A stretch of 64,000 nt of DNA, taken from assembly GCA_017590115.1 (NCBI GenBank), contig JAGGNK010007115.1:2259871-2323870 (forward strand), read 5' to 3'. The notes beneath the pieces were generated by a model. That model ran no database searches and was not told the origin of the DNA. It was given only the letters and a program-made list of their open reading frames with translations. Below, piece by piece: positions 37,801-49,800 of this stretch (the stretch's first letter is position 1; every line of letters starts with the position of its first letter). The stretch comes from Montifringilla adamsi. Taxonomy: Eukaryota > Chordata > Aves > Passeriformes > Passeridae. The translations under genes were made by a program, and so were the position numbers.

Positions 37801-40800
37801 CTTCAAGCACCCACAGCCTCAGGACCATTCCCCCAAATCCAGCCACGGTCCCATTCACAGGATGCCCTCCTCTGCCCACCCCAACCTCCCAAACACAGGC
37901 ACACGGGCAGGGTCTGACCCCCGGGACAAACCCACCCTGGCCCCAGGGCACCCCCCACCTTCCTGAGCTCTGTGATGAAGTGGTCGACCATGACCTTGAC
38001 CTGGGGGGCTTTGGGGGAGAAGAGGATGAGCTTCTCTCCGCGCAGGTTGAACTCCAGCATGTTCCTGGATGGGGTGGTCACGAAGAGCACGTCGGGGTAG
38101 CTGGGGCAGGGCGAGGGGAGGCTGAAACACCCGGCATCTGTGGCACCCACGGCACCCACCCCACCCTGGCCACCCCTACCTGTAGGCTCGCAGCACCCGC
38201 AGCTGCTCCCCGGGGACATTGGTGCCCTTCACCACCCGCAGCAGCTTGATGCCAGCGTGGGACACGGCCAGGATCTGCACACCCGTCCCCACGCTGCCCT
38301 GGGGGCCAGGACAGCACCTCAGCCAGGGGCATGGTGACACAATGCCCCCCATGCTGACCCTGCTGGCCTCTCACCGTGGCAGGGAAGAGGCGGGAGAAGT
38401 ACACCTCGCAGCCATCCCGGGCCGCGGCAATGATCTCCCTCTTGACACTCTCGGTGGCCACCGGGCTGAAGGAGTCCAGCTTGTTCTCCGCTGTGGGGAG
38501 GGGGAAATATCTCCCGTGAGCACCCCCTGCCTGGAGAGGGTGTGGACAGAGTTCCCAGCGAAAGCAGGGATGTTCATGCCCTTCCCATGCCTGGCAGGAC
38601 TGTGCTGCAGGGACAGATGTGTGTCCCCCCAGCAGCTGGCTGAGACCTGACACAACTTGTGATGTTGTGGAGGGCTAAATTACAGGGCGGGGATCATTAC
38701 TTTTGGAGGCAAAACTACCCAGGGTTAAGCAGAGCCAGTCCTGGCTTGGAGATAGAGACCCAGGAGATGAGGACAGGCACAAGAGTGGCTGGGTGTGAGC
38801 CCCCAGGCAGGGAGCAGCAGGACACAGGGTTACCAAAGAGGGATTTCAGGCGGAGCCGCTCCTCGTGGCTGATCCGGATGCAGGTGTCAGACAGCACATC
38901 ACTGAAGATCTGGGAAAGGGGGTGAGGAGCAGTGGGCTTGTGTGGGGAGGAGCAAAAATCCCCCCAGCCCCAGCTCGCAACAGCCCCAGCTCCTCCACGA
39001 CAGCTCAGCAGGGGAAGGCAGGGTGGCCACAGTGGGATGAGTAAATCATCACCGCACTGGGGAGTGCCCCATCTCCAGGGGACCCCGGGGGGCTGCGGGG
39101 CCAGCTCGGTGCCTCACCTGCCGGAAGATGAGGTCGAGCAGCAGTGGGTTGTTGATGTTGTCCTTGGGGTAGAAAACCTGCCAGGAGAGAGACCAGGGCT
39201 TGGTGTAAACCCCTTATCCCGGTAGGACCTTGGCACCAACCTGTCCCCAAGTGTCCCCACAATCTGCACCTCCTTCCGGATGAATATTTTCCAGGGCACG
39301 TTGTGGTAGGTGTAGAAGTCCTCGCTGCAGCTGCGGTGCAGCTGGGTCTGGACCTGCTGCGCCTCGGACGGGAGCTCCCGTGAGACAAAGACTGCAAAGG
39401 GACAGAAAGCCTTGCAATCCCCAGGGGGAACCAACAACAGCTGCCTCCACCTGGGGAAACTGAGGCACGGGGAGCAGCTCTCTGCCTGAGCCGGACACAG
39501 CAGTTATCCCACCAGGCATCAGCCGTGCCACTGGGAGGGCCGAGTGCCTCACTCCACCGTGGCCCCCCAGTGCCACAGCTCTGCCCAGCAATACCTGGGG
39601 GCTGTGTGGCTGCAGGACGTCCTGTGGGTGCTCGCAGCTGGTACCTGGCACTTGGCACCGGCTTCACCGCAGCCACCACCTCCTTGGGCCCCTGCGAGGC
39701 ACAGAGGGGCTGTGGGCAGTGCCAGTGACACCCCAGCCTCGTCAGGGGGACACGGGGGCAGCCACATCCCTACCACAGCTGATGGCACCCGGGCTGCTGA
39801 GAGCTGCTCCTTCAGGATCTGCATGGCTTCCTCATGGGGGTCCAGCTTCTTCCCAAAGAGCTTGCTGCCAGGACAAAATCCCACATCAGCTGAACCCCAG
39901 CACCAGCTGCACTCCAGAATTCCCTGTACCCTGTACACCACCTGCAGCCTCATCACTTGGGGCACCCCAGCATTCCCTACACCCCAGCATTCCGTATACC
40001 CTGGGACTCGCTGCACCTCAGCACCAGGACCAGCACATGCAGCCCCAGGCAGGAGAAGCCCTGGGCGTGGCTGGGGCCCAGGTGTGCACCTGTGGGGCTG
40101 GGAGCTGCGCGGGCCGGGCTGGCACTGCCGGATGATGTTGCGGATGTCGTGCGTGGGCCGCGGGAAGTGCTCCGAGTTGAGCCGGGAATGCCGCACTGGC
40201 TCTCCCGGCCACCGCTGTCCCATGGCTGCTGCGGAGCCAAGCACACGGCTCAGGGGCCCTGGCTCAGTGCCACGAACTCCTGTGGCCACCCCGATGCACC
40301 GGGACCCCTTACCGGCTTTCTGTGAGTAGGGCCGGGGCTGGGGGACGTGGGTTGGCGTCCCCTCTGCCGCTCTGCCCTGCAAGGGACACGATGCTATCAA
40401 CACCTGGCACCTCCAGCTGCTCCTGTGCCCAGGGGCTGCCCCAGAGAGGTGCCCTGAAGCAGAGAAGGGGCCTGACCCCTCCCGGCCCCGTGCACTGACC
40501 GAGGCTCCGGGTGGCTGGTTGACATCTGCCCGGCGCTGTGGGGACGGGTCTGGCTCTGTGCCTGTGACAGCAAAGAGGAGAGCTCAGTCAGAGCTGTGGG
40601 GCTCTGCATGCAGGGATGTTCCCCATACCAAAGATCAGACAGGGAAACTGAGGCAGGGGGCTGGCTGGGGGTGTGGAACTGCTGGAGGCGCTCACCCCTC
40701 GGCTGACGCGTCTCCGCAGCCACGGGAGGTTTGCTCTGGGTGGCATCAGTGCCACTGTTCCCCCCTCCCACGCCACCTCCTCCCTTCAGCCTCTGCGAGA

Positions 40801-43800
40801 GGATGGACGGCTTCTCCAGCTCCTGGGGGACAGGTGTCAGGGCACAGTGGCAAAGCCACCTGCCCCCCAAAATGCCTGAGGCAGGGGGACACCCCTCTCA
40901 CCCCATTGCCGTAGGAGAGCACGGGGTCAAAGAGACTGTCCAGGTACCGGTCCAGACCCTTCTGGCTGCGTGGCTCCCCAAATTCCCCATCTGTGAGGGG
41001 ACAAGGCATGGACCACTGGCATGGCAGGGCTTTGTCACAGCACTGGGGGACAGGAGCTGGAGGGAACAATGCCCTACCATGGGGGTGATATGCCTCCATG
41101 GAGGGCAGTGTGGGGGCTTTCACAGCTGGGGGAGGAGGCACTTCATCCAAATCAAATCCGTGTCCCAGCACCCTGCAGAGAGGGAGGATTCACTCATCAA
41201 GCACCCACTGAGTCCCAGGTTTCCCCTCAGGAGCCCACCCAGCCCTGGCACCCATCCAGCCCGGTGCCAGGGCTCCCCCACCAGCCCCACAGTGGGGCAC
41301 CATCCCTGCCCGGGTACCTACGGCCGGCTGTCCCTGCTGTGGCTCTCGGTGCCATCCCATGCGATGAGGAAGCAGGATTTCTGTCTGGGGAAGCCCCGCA
41401 GCAGCTCCAGGTCGGAGACAAGGTCCAGGACATAGTCGTGTCCAGCCAGCTCAGCCCACTGGGCACCAGCCTTCATAGCCACAGACCAGCCACGCCAGCC
41501 CTCTGTCAGCCCTCTGCCAACAGCCAGACACTGGGGATGGGAACAGGCTCCACAGGGAGCTACACACCCATCCATGCTGCCCATGAGCTGGGCGTTCAGG
41601 CTCCCACATCCTGGGGACACCGAAGGCAGCCCCAGGTGACAGCGTGACCCGCAGGGTGGGTGGCTGCCAAGCCAGCCCGTACCTGAGCTTCAGGACATCC
41701 CCTGCCAGGTCCTCGCCTGTGCTCCAGGAGTGGATGGGGCAGGAGAATTGGTCACCTGGGGAGGGATGCACAATGAGCAGGTGCCACCAGTCCCCGCTGC
41801 CCGTGAGGGTGGTCACCCTGGGGCCGACCCTCGCCAGCGCCATGCCCAGCACCGCGCTGCCCGCACCGTTGAAGCAGTGCAGGTCCAGGGCCATGCTGGC
41901 CTGCTGCCGGTTCGCCGTCCACTCCAGCAGCGATGGGGGGAAGGCGCGGGCGGCCGCGGCGCCCAGCTGGGAGCGGGCCATGGCGTGCATCAGCTTGCGC
42001 TGGCACACCGGCTTGTAGCCAGCGAAGGCGTAGTCTGACACGAACCTGAGGGGAAGGGAGGGTGCTGCAGGAGGATCGTGTGTGCCAGGTCGGGACAGGG
42101 GGCCACAGAGGTGTGGACACGGCTCTCGTCACAGAGAGCAGCAGGCACAACTTCCCCAAGGATTTTTCGTGGGGAAGGAAGAGAAAGCTCGGAGGAGAAG
42201 AGAAAACAATTTTTATCTGTATTCACTGTTCCTGCTGTTTGGTACATGTGGAATGTGTTATGGAGATTGTTTACACAAAGTGATTTGTTAATTGGACACT
42301 GGTGAAGGTTGTTTGGATTCCTTGACCAATTGGATCCACGTGTGTTGTGTCTGTCTGGAGACAGCCATGGGTTTTTCTTTAGTATTCTTTAGTACAGAAT
42401 CTCTTTAGTATAGTTTTAGTACAGTATTAGTGTAATATAGTGTAGCTTAATAAAGCATTTGTTCATCTTTCTGAATCATTGGAGTCAGAGAACATTATTC
42501 CCCCGCTGGGGGATTGCCTGTTTCTACTATACAGAGGGATTAAGAGCATCCCTGGAGGGATCTCAGAGCATTTCTAGTGGGACTTGGCAAGTATCCCTGG
42601 GTACATGTGCCAGGCTGGCCCTGGGGAACCTAGAGGGACAGGAGCACATATGCCAGCTTGGCCAGAGGGATCCTGAAGGGACCTCAGAGCATTCCCAACA
42701 GGACCTGGCCATGTGTGCCAGGCTGGCCCAAGCAATCGTGGAGGAACCAGCTGGGGTGTAGGCAGCAATCTCAGCCACAGGGTGCCAGGAGAGCCCTGAA
42801 AAGCCCGAGCAGTGTCCCCAGGCATGAGCACCGGTGTGTTCCCGAGGGTCCCAGCCCTGCCCATTCCCCACCCCAGAGCCCACGCCCAGCTCACTTGAGC
42901 AGGTACTTGTCGAAGGCGGCGGACGGGGGGAAGGCACTGAGGCAGGTGGCCAGCAGCAGCCAGCCCCTCTCCTCGTTGTTGACGTTGGTGTTCCTCCACA
43001 CCTGGTTGGCAGCTTGTGCCAGGAGCTCGTCCCGCAGCCCCGGCACTGACAGCCCCTTCTGCACGATGTAGTTGCCAAAGAGGGTCTCCTGCGGGCCGCC
43101 CAGCCCCGGGTCCCCCATGAACCGCAGGATCTGCCACAGGGACAGCCAGGTCCTCCCTCTGGCCCCGGGCACAGAGCGGGCAGGGGACTGCGGGGATGGA
43201 CCCCGTGCCATCCCACCTACCAGCTGGAAGAGGCTGAGAGCCTCGTGGCACAGCTCCTCATCCAGCCGGGTGAGGGGGGCTTTCAGTGGGGCCGTCAGCA
43301 TCCCAAATGCAGGTTCCTGCGGTGACACCCGCACCCATGGCTACCTGGGGACAGGCTCAGGCCACGAGGGGCTGGCCCCACGGTGCTGAGCATGGTGTTG
43401 ATGCTGGGTGGAGCCTGTGGGGCTGCCAAAGGGCTGGGGTGAAGGATGGGGCCAGCAGCGTCCTGGGAGTGGGGCAGGGAGGGGCTCACGCTGTGCTGGC
43501 AGCACCAGAGATGGGTGGTGAGGCCCTGGCACAGGTTGCCCAGAAAAGCTGTGGCTGCCCCATCCTTGGAAATGTTCAAGGCCAGGCTGGAAAGGGCTTG
43601 CAGCAACCTGGTCTAGTGGAAGGTGTCCCTGCCCATGGCAGGGGATGGAACTGGATGGTCCCTCCCAACCCAAACCATTCTGTATTTCCGTGGCAACACC
43701 TTGGCAAGGCCGAGAGCCTTATCCAGCCCCGGTGCTGTCATTCAGGATGCCGGGGACTGGGAAACACAGGGCAAAAATAGGGATGAGGAAGAGGAATGGG

Positions 43801-46800
43801 GCAAAGTGACGGTGGGTGGGGCCGGGGTCCCGGGAGCAAAGCGACCTGGTCTCCCGCCCCAGCGTTCCGGATCCGCCCCGCGTCGGGCGTCCAGGAGGGC
43901 TCAGCGGGTCTCTCTCCGATAACCTCAGCAGGGTCCCCCCGGCCTCTGGAGACGACAGGAACCCACGGGGAGGGAGGGAGGTGGCAGCCAGCTCCCCACA
44001 GCACCACAGCCACCCCGGATCCAGCCTCTCTTGCTACCCGTGGTGTCCCCGGGGTGGGAGCCGGGGCAGAGCCCGGACGGACAGTGCGGGGAGCCACCAC
44101 GGGGACCCTGAACCTCACTGCTCCACCACGACCGCGGTGCCAGGGACTCCCCAAAAAGCTGTCTGCCCGTCGGGAAAAGCTCCCCGCTGCCCACCTTACC
44201 TGGAAGTGGCCCCGCACGTACTTGGCCATGGGGTAGTCGTTGATGTCTAGCGGGAGGGTGAGCTGGGGGTCGGGCTGCAGCGCCGGCGGCGGCACCAGCA
44301 CCACGCAGCCGGCATTCACCTCCCGAGCGGCTGCGGCACAGCGGGAAGCTACGGCACGGCCGTCGTGGGGAGAACAAGGGGCTGGGAGCGATGGCGGTGC
44401 GGGACCCGCTCACCTGCAGCGGCCTCCAGCAGCCCCATCAGCTCGGCCGGGATCTCCAGGTGGGTGACATCCACCACCTCCCTCCGCGTCAGCTCCTGCA
44501 CAGGGATGTGCCCGCTTGCCGTGCTGCTCCCTGCCCCAGCAGCCACGGGTGCCGCGGCCAGGAGCACAGGGATGGGCAGGGATGAGGGCACAGCGACACG
44601 GGCTGCACGTGCATCACACATGTGCTCGCACATCTTTACCTGCTTCATCCTCTCCTTCTCCTCCTCGGCCCGCCGGCGAGCATCCTCCTTCCTCTGCAAG
44701 CAGAGCAGCCGTGCTGAGTCCCACCGGAGGAAGGGAGACCCTGAGGCATCACGGCACCCTGGGCTGCCATTGCCCCCTCCCCAGCATCAGCAGGGTTTTC
44801 ACCCCAAAAAGGCACTGCCCATACCCAATGGGGCACGGAGGAGATTGGTAGGGTGGCGCGTGGTGGGGCTTACAGTCTGGGGATGCCACAGTGTCCTCTC
44901 CAGACTGAGCATGCAGCAGGGGGGCAGCATGTCCCCTGGAACCCCCTGGGATGTGACAGGCCCACCTCACCTTGAGGTACCTCCGGCGGTTCACGTAGAT
45001 GTGCACCAGCGACCTGAACTTGATGAGCGTGTGCCGCATGCGCCGGTACCGCTGCCTGCAGGAGGGCACCCGTCACCCTCTGCCACCCACCCCTGCCCAC
45101 CCGCCACCCCCAGGGACCCCCACCTGGCCAGGTATCCCCGCGCCCGGCTCTGCAGGAGGACGATCTTGCGGCGGAGGGAGCGGAAGCGCCGCTTGATGAA
45201 GAAGGTGCGAGCGTAGCGCTGGAGCGTGAGCGCGGCCAGGTGATGGGCACGGCATCGCTTGCTCTCCAGCGCCTGGTACAGCTGCTCCTTCAGGAAGAGC
45301 TGGGAGCAGGGGTGAGGCCCTGAGCTCCCTGCCTTGGTCACCACCCCCAGGACATCACTGGAGCCAAGCCCCCTCTTGGGACAGTACCTTGGTGACACCC
45401 ACGTAGTACATGCTGGGGTTAACGGGGCAGAGGCTCCTCAGCATCTCCACACAGTTGGCTCCATTGGGAATGACATTGGACCACATATCAACGAGGCAGC
45501 GGTACCTGGGTGAGCCCATGACACTGTCACCACTGTGACCCCGCTGGGACACCAGCACAGACCCTCCCTGTGGTGACAAACACTGCGCCTGGAGATGCAG
45601 CTTCTCCCAGAGCTGTGCATTAACACGAGGGGTTCCCAGCGGCCACTGTGGGGGAATCCCAGCCCAAACACTGCTCCCAAAACACCCACAAACTCTGTGG
45701 TGTCCCCTGGCTGGGATGGCAGTGCCCAGCCTGCAGCCCCCGGGCACCTGTCGATGAAGACGAGGAAGGGGATGCGGATGGGGTAGCCCTCCTTGCGGAT
45801 GCGGATGGTCTCCAGGATCCCCGAGTACCGCAGCTGGGTCCTGACCACGTCGACCTCAAAGAGCCCTGGCTCCTGGGGTGGGGATGGGGAGAAACATCAG
45901 CAACTGCATGGGCAAACCCCCACCTGTTGTGTGCCCACGCACTCCCAGGGCCAGCGGGGCAGGTAGCAGAGGCACCAGCAGCAGCAGAGCCCCGGCTCTC
46001 ACCTTCTTGTTGTTGGGTTTGATGCAGCGCACAAAGAAGGGGTTGCACCTGTGACAGAGAGACCCTGTCAGCCTCAGAGAATAGGGGACAAAGCCAGCCA
46101 GGCACCTTGGGCTCAGGTCCAGCTCCCAAAAGCCCAGAGGACGGCCTGGCTGCCCACCCTGCCCACACTGACCTCTCCATCCTCTCCACGAGCTCCAGGA
46201 GCGACTGCTGGAACCGTGCGGCCACGGTAGGAGCCTTGTACCGCCGTGTCCTGGTGCTGCTCCTCCTGATGAGGCTCCTCTGCCGGGCCATCACCTGGGC
46301 GTGGCCGAAGAAGAGGTTGGCCACCACCTTGGGGACACAGGAAGGGTTAGAGAGGAGGAAGGTGGCCATATGGTGCAGCTCTCCCACATCCTCTTCGCAG
46401 CCTGGCTGCTCTTTTTGTGCCCAGCCCTAATTGTGGCAGGATTGCCTGGATAGGGATGGGGATTAGGATATGGGTAATACAGAGCACAGGAGCAGCCCAT
46501 GTGCCTGTTTGTGCCAAATGCTTGAGGGGTCAAGCCCAGAGGATGCCATGGGTACAGCCAGAGGCATCCTCTGCTTCTGGTCCCCCTGGGCTTCACCGGC
46601 CATGGGGACATGCTTGGGGACATGGAAAGGAATGTGTGGAAGGGGGTTATTGATGCCCAGTGTCACTGCAGAGCCAGCACCAGGCAGGGCCCTACCTTGG
46701 TCCTGCTGCTGATGAACAGGTCCAGCACATCCTGACGGACCTGGTCATAGTTTTTATCCAAAAACTTGTGAACCTGGCAAATAGCAACACCTCATGGTGA

Positions 46801-49800
46801 GCAGCCTGGCAGGATGACAGGGTGAGGCAAGGAGCTCCAGGACCCCAGCCAGACCCCCAGAGATGCATTTCCCTCCTTGGTGCAGGATCAACCTCCTCTT
46901 TAACCTGCCTTAACATCCCAATGTCACACACCTGGTAGGTCACCTTCCCTGCGTAGTGCTTGATGGTGAACTCGGGCAGCGGCATCTTCGGCTTCGTGTA
47001 GAGCGGGTTTGTCCCGTGGTGGTAGTGACACTTCTGGAGGAACGTGTGGTCGGTGGCCTGGGAAGGGACACGGGGGTGACACACAGCTCAGGCGGTTCAG
47101 CAATAGGCTGGAGCTCGGTGATCTCCAAAGTCCTTTCCAACCCAAGCCATTCTGTGATTCCATGATGTTTCTATGATTCTTTGAGCTTATCCAGCCTGGA
47201 GGAACCTTGGGGATTTCCCAGGTTGTCCAGGACAGCCCAGGAGAAGAGCAGCCCTGGTCCATGGTGATTCCCCAGCCACAGTGACCTCCCAGTGCTGGCA
47301 GCAATCATCCCCAGGCAACCCCTCACCTGGGGGAAGCAGCTCTGGTCATCCAGGATCCGGAGGATGCCATAGGGTTTTTGGGAGATGAGGTCAATGCAGG
47401 GCTGGTTGTCGCTGAAGGGGATCTCCTTCCACTCGATCTGTTCCCGGATATACTCCTCCTGCAGGGTGGGCACCGGGTCAGCCCTGTGCCCCCAGCCCCA
47501 CGGCAGAGCCCAGCACTGCCCACCAGCCCCACCTGCTCCTCCTGGAACACAATCCTGTTGAAGAAGAACTGCAGATACTCGTTGGCGTAGTTGATGCACA
47601 GCTGCTCAAAGCTGTTGAAGTTGAGGTCCTGCGAGAAGGAAGATCCATGGAGCCTGGGAGGATGGAGCTGGGACTGAGGGGGGATGGAGGTGGGATGAAT
47701 CCTGCTCACCTCAAAGCCGTAGATGTCCAGGATGGCGATGGACAGGGCCTCCTGCCGTGGGTACACCAGCTTGTTGATGCGGTCCGTGAGCCAGCCGAAG
47801 AGCAGGGAGTAAAGGGTCTTGGCAATGGCATCCCTGGGAAGGGGAGAGATGAGCAGAGTGCTGGAGCTCTGGAAAGGCACCAGTGTACTCCACTGCCACA
47901 GCCGGCACTCACCACAGCACCAGTTTTAATCACCACAGAATCTAATCCACATTGGGGGACCTGATCATCCCCTTTCCCAGCTGGCATTTCACTTCCCACA
48001 CCATCCCTGGCATTCCACTTCCCATACCATCCAATGGGCAGGCTGCACAGTGACTGCATCTGCATTTCAGACCCCCCCACACCCTCCTGCAGTGCAGCCC
48101 CCCCTTCCTCTACCTGGCATCCACGGCGCTTTCAACAGTCAGAGGGGTAAAAATCTTCTCCCGCTGCGTTTCCTGGTTGGGAAATGGCATGATGGGGTTG
48201 CAGCAACATCAGCCCAGGGTGGTCCCCAGGGACCAGAGACCCCCTCCCAGGCTGTGCCCCCCTGCACTCACCGTCACCTTGAAGGTGATGGCTTTCTGCA
48301 GGCCCTCAGGGGATACCTGCAGCAGCTCAGCCACCGTGCGGATCTCCGTGGCACTGACCACCGTGGCGACCTCCTGGCAGTCGGTCTGCAGGACACAGCG
48401 GTGCCGTGGCATCGGTGATCCCCCCTTTGCCACATCCCAAACCACACCCCAGGAGCACAGCTTGGCTCCCTGTGGACTACCTCGTATTTCTCAAAGTAGA
48501 CGTTGCCCAGGTGGAGGACGGAGGAGAGGATGCGGAAGATGCTGTTCTGCTCATCCACGCTGAAGTTCAGCACCTCCATGGTGTTGAGCAGCCGGCGGAA
48601 ATCCTCAGCGTCATCCTTGCCCGGAATCTCACAGTTCCCACCCTGGCACAACCCCCTCAGTCCATCAGTGTGTCCCGGGGGGGTCAGCACCCAGCATGGG
48701 GGGGTCACCCTGCCCTGAGCATCCTCCTCATCCACACATTGAGGACTCAGGAGCCCACCACCACCCTGAGGTTGGGCAGCCCCCCGAAAAATCAGGCTGT
48801 GGGAGGGCCGGGGAGGGGCACACTACCTGGTTCAGGTAGTAGTAGGTCTCGGCGCCCTGCAGGCAGTACCGCTGCCGCTGCTGGGACGGCAGCCCTGCCA
48901 GCATCTCGTAGAAGATGTGGTAGTTGCGCTCGCTCTTGGCCTGGAGAGCAGAGGACAGGGCTGGGGAGGGGGTGGCGGAGGGGGCAGAGTGGGGGGCAGA
49001 GCCCAGGACCCCCTCACCGCGCACCTGGAAGACCACACGGGACTTCTCCAGCAGGTACTGCGAGGTTATGGCACCGCAGATCAAGCCGCTGCAGGGGGAC
49101 AGTGGGCACCCGACTGGCAACCTCGGTGTGGGCAGGGACTGTGGCCCCCAGCACACCCACCCGTGCCCCAATGCCCCCCAACAAAATGGGGAGTCATTGT
49201 TGCTCCCCAGATGCCCCCCACCAGGCATGGGTGGGCAGGGAGAGGTGTCTGCACCTGGCTGTGATATCAGGCACCCCCTGCCAGGATCAGTGGGGCCAAG
49301 AGAGGATGGGATGGGATATGAGGACAGGGATGGGGACTGGGAATGGTAAAGGTGCCAGCCAGGTCACAGCATCCCTGCTCTTATCCCAGGGACAGCCACC
49401 AGTCCTCAGGTGCCATCACCTTTCCATACCAGCTTTGTCCCAAAAACATCCCTATGTGTCCTCCCAGAGCCAAGGGACAAGGGGCTGGCTTGGGCTGGAT
49501 ACCCCTGGGGCAGCAGGGGGCATGGGGTGGGAGCAGCCACACACAGATTACTCAGCATTACTTACTCCTCCAGGAAGATTTCCACAAATTTCCCAAACCT
49601 GCTGGAATTGTCATTCCTCACGGTTTTGGCGTTGCCGAAGGATTCCAGCAAAGGGGTCGCCTCCAGGATCTGTCGTGGTGATGGGGAGAGCTGGGGGGGG
49701 TGAACCTGGGCACCCAACATACCACGGGCCATCTCCAAGGCTAGGGTCCCCCCTGTGACACCCTGCCACCCTCCCTGCCACTCCACGCTCCACGCACACG

